64,000 nt of DNA, from contig JANFOG010000011.1 of the NCBI GenBank assembly GCA_024336345.1, positions 620,001 through 684,000 of the forward strand. The letters are read 5' to 3'. The notes under the pieces were generated by a model, which saw nothing but the letters and a program-made list of their open reading frames with translations, made no database searches and had not been told where the DNA came from. This stretch comes from Mariannaea sp. PMI_226. Lineage: Eukaryota; Ascomycota; Sordariomycetes; Hypocreales; Nectriaceae. The first letter of the stretch is position 1, and each line of letters opens with the position of its first letter. Below are positions 47,327-58,788 of this stretch, in pieces. A program made the position numbers and the translations under genes.

Positions 47327-47668
47327 TTACTGTGTCTGAGATGGGCAAACCACACGAGACTGGCTCAGTTAGCTAAGAGTGAAGTTGAAGTGAAGTTGAT
47401 ATTTGGGTAAATAATGACTTACACAGCCGGCCTCATTACACCATCCCTCACAAGTCGCACCGTTGTTGAATCCGGTCAGTGCTTGGATATCACCATATTC
47501 AGTGCAAGCCCAAGGTAATCCACCATAAATACCGCATTGATCAAACACTGGGTTGTAGTTGCCATCATACCAGGCCTCTGGAGAGGGCTCAGTCCAAGGC
47601 GCAAAGTCGGGAGCTGGAGCAGCTAAGGCTACGCCAAGAAGGGTGGAAAGGAAGACTGTATACTTCAT
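47327..47668 (-). CDS. Small secreted cysteine-rich protein
   Basis: Proposed two exons, minus strand: 47668-47423 and 47359-47327; 92 aa. Signal peptide MKYTVFLSTLLGVALA with likely cleavage before APAPD; the mature protein is about 76 residues and holds six cysteines (45, 55, 73, 77, 82, 87), enough for three disulfides. The intron (63 bp, GTAAGT, GCTAAC branch, CCAG acceptor) removes a read-through that would end in FNFTLS and instead supplies the sixth cysteine (RVVCPS). An alternative acceptor at a downstream CAG would give a longer C-terminus beginning SIAAGTWARNSC. Small six-cysteine secreted proteins are typical fungal effector or antimicrobial candidates, but I recognise no named family. 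It sits at the edge of the AT-rich tract. Coding of exon 1 is firm; the 3' end is probable. Confidence 0.7.
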
Positions 47669-49469
47669 TGTGATCTATGAAAATATATTAGATTCTTAAC
47701 TGGCTATTGATAGGACATCGTAGACTAGATACTCACTGGAAATAAAGGCTAAATATTCCTGCGTTGATCAATAGCTATGGTCAAATGATCAAATAGATAT
47801 ACTAGTAGATGATGAAACCACTGGACAAGTTGCGGAAGAGTCTCTGGACTCTTTATAACAAGGTTCAGAAAGGAGATCAGATCCTATGGAAGAAATGGAG
47901 AATCCTGGAACTATTTACACTAAGGGTCACGTAGTGCTGACCATATTCAGAACTTTGAGACAAGATATGGAGAGTACTTACAAAAGGTCTGTTGGTGTAT
48001 TCTCACCATGTCAATATGAGGAGCTTGTAGCGGTAAATATAATGAAGCAACTACGGGCCACAATAGCAATGTACAATGTAGCAAGCGGGAGTGAGATAGA
48101 AAGTACCCCAGACTGCTCTATCTACTTTCACTAGATCAGCCAGGACAGGGGCTAGGACCAAATTTCATATCGGAGTTACGGCACAGATTTTTCCATGCTC
48201 TGCACATACTCTGCTCAGCCTCTGGATAGCCATGAAGCTCCCTCCCAAGATAATCAATTCCCTTTGCATTTCTACCATTTCTAACGCTCTTAGGCTTCCC
48301 CCATGTATACCAAGCCAGCCTCATTGAGCCCTCCTGCAGTGTAGGAAATCGATTGGTGGACTGATATGTATAAATTGGCTGGATGGTTTACACTATCCAC
48401 GTTCCCCCAGTGCCCCCTGATTTTGATGGTCTAGTGCTCCACAGCTGCCACATTGAATATTCAGACTTCCTGTCCCGCATTAGCTGAATCCACTTCCCGT
48501 AAATTGGCATGCTTCTACTCCATAAGCTGGGGCCTAAAGGTCTCCCTTAATGACGAGGCCCTTGTTGTTTACTACCAAGACGTACAAGGTCTATATAGCA
48601 CTAGCTAACTAACTACACTAAAGTCCCTAATTATCCAAGATACAACCCCTTATATATATACACCCAAATCACCCTTCTATTATTATGTATATAGTTATAA
48701 GGCGTTATGTTATATACTAGCCTAGTTAAAGGTTACGGCTCCTGGAAATTATTATACTTAAAAGACATTTCGCATAATGGCGCTGGAGTCACTAGTGTAT
48801 TGGCCGTACTAATACTGTAATCATGGCAAGAAGAGATCAAATATGAAATATGAATGAGTTCATGGGGCTGGTCACTGAGTCTATCCGGATGAACCGGATC
48901 CCCCTTAATACCACTTAATCGTTTACCATTCCAATATAGAACCTATTATGTTGCCTCTGTTCATATGATCAATAACTACAATTCTGAAAGATTCTTAAAT
49001 CCAGTGCATGACTCATTTTCACCCCCAAAAGAGGTTTGATTTTAGTGATAGTGATTAATCCGTCCTTAGTCAATGGAGAATTACAGCTTCATAACTACAA
49101 ACAACCATCATTTAACTGGTAGATGGGGGTAGTTTGGGCAAGCACAGAAAAAAAGGAAACGCAAGTCGCGATTTGAGGAAGCGGTGAAAGTTAATTCTCT
49201 GCGTAATAGAATTCAAAACACCTCCATCTTGAGTTACATCCCATATGGGTTATATATAAAATTGGTATGGACTACAAGGCACACATAGGGGACTAAGTAC
49301 TATATGAAATAGATAGATTGTAGTTTTTATAACAATAGATATAATCTTCAATGGATATCCATCTTGCTTTTAGCAACATGGGGTTAGGTACATATATACC
49401 AAATTAAGAACGCGCCTTGCATCGCCGAGTAGAGTGACCAATCATGGGAAGTGGATAACCACTTCAATC
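47669..49469. other. AT-rich, gene-poor tract (left part), possibly RIP-affected relics
   Basis: Mostly AT-rich with abundant TA steps, e.g. 48590-48770. On the minus strand at 48324-48136 an ORF reads WYTWGKPKSVRNGRNAKGID..., which has a coding look but no start context, family match or continuation; it may be a fossil of a gene or transposon. Near 49150-49210 a short Lys/Arg-rich fragment (KRKSRFEEAVKVNS) is also relic-like. No intact gene. Confidence 0.45.
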
Positions 49470-49541
49470 GGTTCCATGGTCTAACGGTTATGACTGCGGA
49501 TTCTGATTCCGCCAGCGAGGGTTCGACTCCCCCTGGAACCT
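49470..49541 (+). tRNA. tRNA-Gln: tRNA-Gln (anticodon CUG)
   Basis: 72-nt cloverleaf without intron: acceptor GGTTCCA pairs with TGGAACC (49534-49540), discriminator U at 49541; D arm with GGTCTAACGGTTATGAC; anticodon stem GCGGA/TCCGC enclosing TTCTGAT, so anticodon CTG reads CAG (Gln); B box GGTTCGACTCC is a perfect match. A T-rich tract follows at 49542-49549 as a Pol III terminator. It is the only tRNA I find in the window and sits alone in AT-rich DNA. Confidence 0.97.
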
Positions 49542-49550
49542 TTATTTTTG
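49542..49550 (+). terminator. Pol III terminator of tRNA-Gln
   Basis: TTATTTTTG directly after the tRNA; the run of five T is a normal fungal Pol III stop. Confidence 0.75.
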
Positions 49551-51490
49551 ACCTTGTGATAGATGAAGCCTAGGTAATACAAGCTTTGAGCACCATCGTT
49601 TTTTTTGCTATGTTATTTATACAATAAAAGACCACCAATACAGCCTAGCTATCTAATAAGTTATTGCTTTTTACGTATTTTCCCAATCCAGTTTGCCGTA
49701 ATTGCAACTTGTTAGGAAATGATCCTCCCATATCACTAAATGACTCTGTCAGTAATAATACTAAACCCAATTCTTTATGTAGATCTTACCTCATGATTTC
49801 TAATAACCTTAGCTTGAACACTGGTTTATCTACATATACACTTGCTCAGCCTAGTGCACTGTACCTTGAACAAACTTTGACTTCAATAGTCCCCCAATGT
49901 CCACGCCAATAGTGTAGTCCGTGACTGCTTGATTCAGATCCCACGTAGGCAAATAAATCCAACGCAAACGCCATAGTAGAAGGCGTTGTAATATTCATAC
50001 AACTTAAATCCTCTCTAGAGCTTGTACACTCTTACTTGAAACCTGATGGAATTTGGTCTTGACCTATGCCTTAAACATTTTACTAGCATTATGCTGATGC
50101 CTGGCGGCGCCACATGGACTGGATCGTGAATTCAAAGGTGCTCAACAGATCTCGTGGTTAGGATTTGCAAGTTTTCAAATAACAATAACATTTCCTCACA
50201 ATTCTTTCTCAGCCTAGACGGCCTTGAAAAGAGCAAAGCGCCTCGGCTGTTCATTCACATGGCATGTGTTTCTTTCCACGAAACGAGGTGAATCGCATGA
50301 AAACATGATTGTCTCTCAGCGCCGCGTGGTTGCCGACGACCTCACTGGGTTTAGATAGCAGCCCTATTGCCAAATATGCCGCTGTACCATCGTAGAATGA
50401 CCCTCCCTCCAAAATGGCACAGTCTAGTTAGTTGGATTGTTATCATGGGTGTTGGTCGTAGGAACTGCAGGCCCTTAGATGCCAAATTTTGACTGATTTC
50501 TGTATATTCGGGGACGGCATGTGTCACACAAATTGGCAGAGAGCGAGCTGTTTGTCAATGATTTCGGCGGAGACAGGTGTTGGGGATTGGAGATTTAGAC
50601 AAAGCGAATGCATTCGCGATCTCTTCGAGTAGTGTTCAGGATTGCATCATGTCGGCCGTTATTCAGTAGGCATAGTGATAGTCTGACTATGTTTCCTGAC
50701 AGGGTTTATGAAGAGTTTTGAGACTATTGTGAGTTATGACAAGTTGACTTGAGAGGTTATGCGGGATGAAGAGAAATACAAAATGAAGACGATGTTGTAA
50801 TAAGCATAATAAATCTCCCCAAAAAAATCTAATATCCTGACCAGACAGATTTTTGAATGGCTAGCAAGTTGAAGAGCTCTCTAGGTGATGATATTTTCGT
50901 CACCCAACATAACTGTACTTATGCTTTGATTATAATCTTATACGTCTAGATCCTCGGCCTACTGTGAGATCCTAGCTGTATAGCTACCAAAATATTATAT
51001 TTCGTGACTCACCCGGCGATTGATGTTCTTGTCCTGATGGCTGTGATATAAATGGCAGGATATGGGTAAGGGCCCAACGGGATGACATAATATGGGACGA
51101 ATAATAACTTACTGACAAGTCACGCATATAATACTTGCTCTATGAATTACTCTTATTCACTTGGAATAAGAATTTGTTGAATTTCGCTTTAGAGTGGGAT
51201 ATTGACGACCGTTATGTTCCATGGGCACCCCACATGATGCTAGGAGGATGACGAAATTCCTGCATTCTCCATGCTACTTGAATCGTGAATTGAAAGACCC
51301 CCGCAATTGCACCGATACGCGAATTCAGGCGGCTTTGTAGGTAGTTGGTGAATACGCTTGTGGGGGGGAATACTTGTAGGCGAACACCTCGTTTCACTGG
51401 GAGCATTGTTTTGGTAACTATGGCACAAATTGCTTGAGCGTCCACATACAATCTCTAAAGTTTTCATACCAATAACCAAATCCAAATATC
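49551..51490. other. AT-rich, gene-poor tract (right part)
   Basis: About 1.9 kb, AT-rich with frequent stops in all frames; no gene, no clear terminal repeats. It may also hold the promoter of the gene at 51491. Confidence 0.45.
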
Positions 51491-52174
51491 ATGGTCGGCA
51501 ATTCACACTGGAAACCCATCCGTCATTGCGTTGGAAGCACTCTCATTACCGGTGACACCGGACCAGCACCGGCGTCACCGCTCGGAGATGCGTCGCCGAC
51601 GGGCTTCCAGAGATATTACGATGATAATAGCGAACACCAAAAAAGGAGCAGTAATATGGTACCTCCAAGCTCGACTAGTCAGAAATTTGGGCAGAATGCT
51701 CTAGGAAACTCCTGGAGAGGCCAAGACCATATTCTGATGCCGCCACCACCATCTTGTATCGAAACTATCAAGTTACCCCAGCCTACGCAGACCGGTGTGC
51801 AGAACCAAGGTTTTAATGGTGAAGGCAATAATATGCCATTGAAACAAAGTACTCGCCCCTATCGTTTCAGGCGCCGAATGTATCCAAGACGCGCACTGGA
51901 CTACGTGCAACCATCATCATCATCTGACTGGAACTGCTCGTGGTGTGGCAAGGCAATTATCAATGGCTATTGGTGCAATTGCCTATATGGCAAGCAGCAG
52001 GAAAAGCGCGCAGAGACAAGGACAACTGTACGATGTGCAGAAGGTTGCGGCAGACTGAGAGAGCCATGGGTGCCTCTGTGCCAGCCTTGCAAAGACAAGC
52101 GCAGATCGAGCTCAAGCCAGGCCAGTTGTGTGAGAGGTCTCGAGTTGGACTGGGCTGTAAACGGAAAACGGTGA
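51491..52174 (+). CDS. Orphan protein with two C4 zinc-binding clusters
   Basis: Single exon, 227 aa, ATG in context ATCATGGTC. Residues 1-145 are low-complexity and Pro/Ser/Gln-rich, ending in a basic patch (RPYRFRRRMYPRR). The C-terminal part carries two cysteine groups: C149-x2-C152-x9-C162-x1-C164 and C182-x3-C186-x10-C197-x2-C200, the second as CAEGCGRLREPWVPLCQPC. The regular spacing suggests one double zinc-ribbon or two C4 sites. I do not recognise the family, so no function is given; a nucleic-acid or protein-binding role is a guess from basic residues next to the zinc clusters. It borders the AT-rich tract and is 1.1 kb upstream of the histone demethylase gene. No intron is needed, but a 3' extension by splicing is possible. 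Confidence 0.55.
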   Translation: MVGNSHWKPIRHCVGSTLITGDTGPAPASPLGDASPTGFQRYYDDNSEHQKRSSNMVPPSSTSQKFGQNALGNSWRGQDHILMPPPPSCIETIKLPQPTQTGVQNQGFNGEGNNMPLKQSTRPYRFRRRMYPRRALDYVQPSSSSDWNCSWCGKAIINGYWCNCLYGKQQEKRAETRTTVRCAEGCGRLREPWVPLCQPCKDKRRSSSSQASCVRGLELDWAVNGKR

Positions 52175-53215
52175 AAACGGATGATGTATGTACTGTTAAA
52201 ACAGGTAGAGAAGTGCATTGGCAGTACGTATCACTTTGTGAGTGATGATCCATCTAGCCTAGACGCACTGTCATTGGATCGTTTGGTAAGTGGAGGACAT
52301 GAGATGAGCAGTGGCGTGGCTAGGATGAAGCAGATCTTATCAATCTCATCAAGATGCATCTTGGTGCCAGGGGTTCTGGAGGAACTCGGGATCCATGCGT
52401 TGAATGATCAATGATGACGAGAATCTGCTCCGTGTCCTCATTGATTGGTGCAAACACTCCAATGCAAACAAGCATGAGCAAAGCATTCTCCGACGCATAC
52501 CGGAAGAAAGGATTGCTAGTGCACATAACGATGAATTTAATCAGGTCGTCCTCCTACACGATACAAATGATTGTGATTCCAATAACAAGAGAGTGTTCCA
52601 AGTAGGACACCAAATTCTCCTGAGAAACATTTGACGACAGAGTGCAGCAGGAGAAACCAGATCGACACCAAGGTGCAGAAAAAGGTCTCCAGTACTTCTG
52701 CTGAACGTTGTTTGCATTGCTATTCTAGTGGAGCCCCTGAGTACCACAAAAGTACACACTAATCTGGAGTGGAACCCCCCGAAAAATCGAACCACTTGGC
52801 TGACTTCCGCACCATTCTGTAAATGCTCCAGGGAAAGCGCAACTTGCCCCTACCCATTCCCCCCCCTCTACTCAGTACGGCCTCCAGCTGTCAGCCACTG
52901 TACTTTTAGCGCGTTTATGACGTCCACCGGGTACCATATAGCAGGCGCTGCACAGAAAAGGTACTAACTCAGACTTGCCTCCATTCAGATTACATCCCCC
53001 TACAGGTTCTAATAATTTCTCCGCATCACCTGGCCTCCCTCTGCTTCGCAAGCGACTCTCACTTCTAACCCGGAACTTGACTCAATTAGTTTACACCTCC
53101 CAACACCCTCGTCGGAAGCCAGCTCGTTTCATTTTGTTGAAATATCGCCCCTTGAACCTGACTGCCATCTTACAAGGCCGCAACGATCAGCATTTCATCC
53201 AGAATTCATCCCTCA
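52175..53215. other. Promoter and 5' leader region of the demethylase gene
   Basis: 1 kb without a supportable gene; C/T-rich from about 52980 to 53200, as expected for a 5' leader. Confidence 0.5.
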
Positions 53216-53242
53216 ATGGCCTCGTCGCGATTTGCGACGTGA
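53216..53242 (+). promoter_or_regulatory. Short upstream ORF (8 aa, MASSRFAT) before the KDM4-like gene
   Basis: ATG GCC ... TGA ending 10 nt before the main ATG at 53253, in another frame. It would be translated first by scanning ribosomes if it lies in the mRNA. Confidence 0.4.
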
Positions 53243-53252
53243 TCGCTTCCGA

Positions 53253-56200
53253 ATGTCGACCTCAACCGACGCCCCAGGTCCGGCTGCGACCCCTGCCGGT
53301 CCAATTCCTCCCACCAGCGATCCGATTGCTGTACCAAGCCACGACGAGATCGAATCTGCGGAAGCCAAAGAGTCGCTACCCCAACAGAAGCCCCAGGCGC
53401 AGTCTGGTTTCCTCCATTCGCCCCCCGAGAGTAACAACAACGTCAAGTCAGATGCCTCCGACTCCGAACTGAGCGACCTTGAGGATGAACCCATTCTAAG
53501 CGACCTTGAGGATGAACCCATTCTAAGCGATGCACCCATGCCTGACTCTGCTCACGATGCTGAGGCCGACGACCAAGATGATATTGGAGAGGTATTTCCA
53601 GACCATTGGTCTGGTACGGTGCCTGTTTTTCGGCCCACCATGCACCAGTTCAAGGACTTCCAGCGATTTGTACGTCTTCCCTAACTCCCTTTGACGGGCG
53701 CATCTATTATGCTAACTTCTGCAAATTTAGATGAAAGCAGTCGACAGCTATGGTATGAAATCAGGCATCATCAAGATCATCCCCCCCGAGGAGTGGAAGG
53801 ACTCCCTTCCTCCGATCGACGAACTTGTCAAACGAGTCAGAGTCAGAGAGCCGATCAAGCAGGACATTATGGGCTCTAGCGGCACCTATCGTCAGGTCAA
53901 CATCCTTCACGGTCGATCATACAATCTTCCTCAATGGCGACAACTTTGCGATCAGAGCGAACACCAACCTCCCGCTCGTCGCGGTGAACGAAGAGCCAAT
54001 GCAGACAAAGCCAGGCCTACACGAGCAAGAGTCGCCGCACCGAAAACAACCCCTAAACCGACAGATTCGTCGGACCCCCCGAAGAAACGAGGGCGGGGAC
54101 GTCCACCCAAGGCAAAACATGGAGGGAAAGGAAAAAAGAAGGAAGAGAAGGTGGCGGCAGATTCAGACGACCGACCTATGACGCCAGTCTCACCCAAAGA
54201 CAGCACGATGGAAAAGGACAAGGTTGTGGAATCTATCGAGACCGAGGAGCTTGGTGAGCCAGCTGATGATGACGACAATACTCCCAGGGTTGGGCGGATG
54301 GGTTTCGTTAGGCCTGCAAAGTCTAAGACTCAGTCAACATCGGCGCGTCGCAAATACAGTCGACGTGAAGGATCCGCCATGATTGATGAGGCTGCGTTCA
54401 AGGACTGGGATTACCGCATGGATATCTCAGAATTCACGCCAGAACGCTGTGAGGAGCTAGAGAGGGTGTACTGGAAGACCCTCACGTATGCGCCGCCGCT
54501 TTATGGGGCTGACCTGATGGGCACCCTATTCGATGAATCAACAGAGTTGTGGAACCTGAACAAGCTGCCGAACATCCTGGATGTGCTCGGAACGAAGGTA
54601 CCTGGTGTCAACACCGCATATCTGTACATGGGTATGTGGAAGGCGACATTTGCTTGGCATTTGGAGGATGTCGATCTTTATAGCATCAACTACCTGCACT
54701 TTGGTGCGCCCAAGCAGTGGTACAGCATCTCCCAAGCCGACGCCCGTCGGTTTGAGGCAGCCATGAAAAATATTTGGCCACAAGATGCCAAGGCCTGTGA
54801 CCAATTCTTGAGGCATAAGGCCTTCCTCATCTCTCCACAACATCTGAAGCAACATTACGGCATCCAGGTCAATAAATGCCTATCCTATCCTGGGGAATTT
54901 GTTGTCACATACCCTTATGGTTATCATTCTGGCTACAACCTGGGATACAATTGCGCTGAGGCTGTCAACTTCGCGCTTGACTCATGGTTGGATATGGGCA
55001 AGATTGCTAAGAAGTGTGACTGTGCTCAAGCACAGGATAGCGTGTGGATCAATGTCTACGATATCGAGCGTAAACTACGCGGAGAGTCAACGGAATACGA
55101 AGAGACTGAAGATGAGGAGGAAGAAGAGGAGGATGATGAACTCTCTGGACTGCCCACCCCTCCCGCGTCGCATGGAATCAAGCCCAAACATGCAGGTGCG
55201 AAGCGGAAACGTGGTTCTGATGATAACGGCAAGAAAAAGGTCAAGAAGATAAAGCTTCGCCTGAAAACAAGTGTGGAGACACCTTGTTGCTTATGTCCAA
55301 ACGACTTCCCCTTCTCGGAGTTGATTACCACTGATAATGGTCGGAAAGCCCACAAACTCTGTGCGATGTATCTTCCAGAGACTTATATCGACACTGTGGA
55401 GGGCAAAGACGTTGTCATCAACGTCGAAAATATTGACAAGGACCGTCTGGCCCTCAAGTGCATGTACTGCCGGTCGAAACGCGGTGCATGCTTCCAGTGT
55501 TCGCAGAAGACATGCGCGAGAGCTTACCATGCGACGTGCGCAGCTGCAGCGGGTGTATTTGTTGAAGAACAAGATATTCCGGTCTTTGGCGAAGATGGTA
55601 AGGAGTATAAGGAGCAGGCATTCGAATTTAGTTGTCGTTTCCATCGGACTAAGCGGGACAAGAAGCTTGATGGAGATGCCCTTGAAACAGATCAACAAAT
55701 TCAGTCAGCGGCCGCCAGGCTCAAGAAGGGTGACATCTGCCAGCTGCAATACTTTAAGGGAGACATATTTGCTGGCTGCGTTATTGAAAATCGCCCACAA
55801 GACAAAACATTGTTGCTCGACATTCTGCCAAAAGGGTATGCTTTCAACGAACTTAACGTCCTGTTACGAACAGAGCTAATTCCCAGTAGTGACCGCTTGG
55901 AGGTGGATTGGAAATGGCTGCTTCTGCCCGATTCCACAGATTATCACCTTCCTAAGGCCTCCGCCAACGCGCTTCCAATGCCAACCTCACGCAAAGCCAA
56001 GGAACAACTGAAAGCGACACGTAAAGAGGACAGTACACCCCGTAAAGGTGAAATCTTTACTGAAGGCTATACCTGGGCGGAATTTCATACCGAGACAGTC
56101 AAAAACAGGAGCCAAGCCAAGGTGAATCTCAGCAACTCCGACCAGATCTGGTACTATCTCGGCAAGTCGTCAACAGAATATCGAGCTCAATACACGGAGG

Positions 56201-58114
56201 ATGCATCCAAACCACGCCACAATCCTCGTGGTAATTTTCTAGACACGGTGCCAAAACCGCCGAGGCCAGCCCCAGTTCGAGCAACCCAACAAGCCACAGC
56301 TTACACATATGCTGGTCCCTATGCCAGCCCGTATTCTGCTCCGCAGGCCAACATTCCCTCTGCACCAGCTTCAGCTCGACCTGACAAGCCCTATGTGTAT
56401 AAGCCCAGGATACCTGTAGAGGCCAACTTTGCTCCTCCCAATACATTCACCACCCAGAGATTTAAGCTAGATGGCCCTCCACCCCCTTCAGAGAGATCTA
56501 TTGAACCCCCTCAGTCCTCTAATTCTCTGAACTGGGGACGTCATAGCTCGAATGTTTATACACAACAGCAGCCAGAAGCCACAACCCCATTGGCGCATGC
56601 TCCCCAGCAAAGTGGCCCTAGGTTTCCACCTGTCCCTGACTTCGTCGGACGGTTTCATCAACAACTTTCCACGACAGTTTCCAGTCCTGGTCAAACTCAA
56701 ATCGCACCACCAGGATACTCCCAGGGAAGTGTTCGTCAGACTCCACCGGTTACAGCACCTCAACAGCCGGCACGCCCCAAATTTCCACCGCATTCTAAGG
56801 CAGCCTGGCAAGTTCACACGTCAATCTATCAGAAGTACCCCTTCTTTCAAGTCAACCATAACAGGTGCCTCCCCCTTCATGCTTGAGTTGATTGACACAT
56901 GTCACTAATAATCCTGCAGAGATTCGTCGAAATATCAAACTCCCTATGCCCCATGGGGAGGCTTCACAAATGGCTATGAGGGTAATATTCGAGCACACCT
57001 CACATCTCATCCAAACGATCTGTTGCGACGAGCCTCCTTGACTTCTAGAGCACACTTGTCACCAAATTATGTTTCTAGTGACCATTCTACGCAACAATCC
57101 TCTCAAGGCACTTCGACTACACCCGGTGGACCACCTTATCCAGTTACACCGCAGCCTCCTCTCTACGGCACGAATACTGTTTCGTATCCACCGCGGTTAG
57201 AATCGTTGCCGTCAGCCTCACAAGTCGCTATGCCTTTACCCCAGCAATATGCGCGTCCCATCAAAACAGAACATCACCCATCCGCTCCGGCTACACAGCA
57301 AAATCATTGGCAAATTCCTCAATGGCGAGCTTCCCAGCAGGCAGTGGCTCAACCTCAACCTTTCCATCAGCAGGTTAGCCAATGGAAAACCCAAGTACAG
57401 CCGACTGCTCAGCAGAGCACCCAGAATACCCAAAACGCTACTCAGCCTCAAACACCGTCTCACAAGCCAAAGCCAGCAGCTCCATTAGCACAAAAATCCT
57501 ACAAGGTTGGAAACTTCATAGCTCATTTTGAAAAGCTTCCGTCAATTAACCGCCAACTTTAGATACCTGCGAAAGAATCACCAGTGCCATTACCAGCAAA
57601 TTTCTTGGCTGCAATTACCTCAGTAGCGCCCTCGCCAGCCACAGCAGCTGCACAAGTTCAACTCACTCCTGCCGCCTCTACTACTTCTAATGCCTCCTTG
57701 GAAGGGTCAAATCAAGTCTCATCAACGAGCCAAACACATCGAACTGCGGCATCGCCGAGCACGCCTGTGATCACTGAAGGATCTAAAATATCCATCACGC
57801 CAGTCCCAATACCACAGCTCCCAGGGATGGCACCACCTTCTCTGTCTGAGGGTGGCTCGCTGCCTATGAACGAACAAACCGGGTCAAAGGCCGAGTCTGA
57901 CCGGGAGACGGAAGCTACAAGCCATGCATCACCGACTGGTCAATTGCACAGCGCTCCGTCAGCGCCAAATACTCAGCTTACAAGCGCGAATTCCAGCAAT
58001 ATCAAGTCTGAACCGCAAAGTTTTGCCGACGTTCCTGGAGGTGGATCAATGGATTTTGTTGAGAGATTGATGCAGAATCTTCGCAAGGTATCTCAGCGAG
58101 AAAGGACCTCGTAG
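53253..58114 (+). CDS. JmjN/JmjC/extended-PHD histone lysine demethylase, KDM4/JMJD2 type (KdmA-like)
   Basis: Four exons: 53253-53669, 53731-56864, 56920-57505, 57563-58114; 1562 aa. Introns are 61, 55 and 57 bp, all phase-consistent; the third has a weak GTTGGA donor. JmjN spans the first intron (PVFRPTMHQFKDFQRF / KSGIIKIIPPEEWKD). An AT-hook-like KKRGRGRPPK follows. JmjC: Fe(II) ligands His449 and Glu451 in WHLEDVDLYSINYLHFGAPKQWY and His538 in PYGYHSGYN, so the site is complete. After an acidic run and a Lys-rich NLS comes an extended PHD (about 656-776, PCCLCPNDFPF ... CMYCRSKRGACFQC ... CRFHR). The C-terminal 700 residues are Pro/Gln-rich with a conserved end DFVERLMQNLRKVSQRERTS. The family removes H3K9me3/H3K36me3 in the nucleus. 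A perfect 27-bp tandem duplication lies in exon 1. Confidence 0.94.
53472..53525 (+). repeat. Perfect 27-bp tandem duplication inside the demethylase gene
   Basis: Two identical 27-bp units (53472-53498, 53499-53525), each encoding SDLEDEPIL, followed by a partial third unit. In frame and in the disordered acidic N-terminus. Confidence 0.95.
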
Positions 58115-58788
58115 GACGACGACCACGCATTTTTATGATAGCAGTATCTTGCTACGGCGCGAAATGATCAATCGTGATGACTCAACTATCTCTTACCTCA
58201 AGTAAGGATGTACACATGAGCTTTGTTTTTCAAGGCGTTCTAGGAGGGCAAAGGGGTTTCCTTTGACGTTGTTTTTCTACACCTATTTTAAGGGGAACCA
58301 ACGAAACTGGAGGGGTTTGCGAAATAGGCGTTCACGTTGAAATCAATCCTAGGCACAAGGATTAACAGATACTACCTTACGTAAATGTAATTTTTTTTCA
58401 GAATGTTTTTCTTCACACAGAGACCGAGTTCTAAAAGGAGATGAGAATATCACTATCGCGTAGCTTCACCCAGGCGACTAAGTGTAGCAACGTTTGTTGA
58501 TCCTTGATATATGTGGCTATGTAACCTATAGATGAAAGCACAATTGTTTATTCTTATTCTATAGTTTGATAGTCACCGGCAGAGAATCTTCTCGCCCTAA
58601 ATGCCCAAGTTGTTACCCGACCCCGATACTCTCATGTTGACCAACACATGATAAGCTTTTGTTCCCGGAGTTTCCATCTCGCACATCTAAACCAAATGTG
58701 TAAATCACTAGGATGAATTATTGCATGTCCATAATTCCTGATGTTTAACTATCCCAACTTACGTTTGCACTGTGGCTGGGGGTGCGGT
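58115..58788. other. Intergenic region, convergent 3' ends
   Basis: 0.67 kb between the demethylase and the F-box-like gene. Nothing coding. Confidence 0.5.

Noticed and set aside
46875..47348. 157-aa ORF as a longer second exon of the small secreted protein
   Set aside because: Possible through a CAG acceptor in phase, but it needs a longer intron and gives a tail of mixed character; the 63-bp intron with GCTAAC/CCAG is the better model. Kept as an alternative only.
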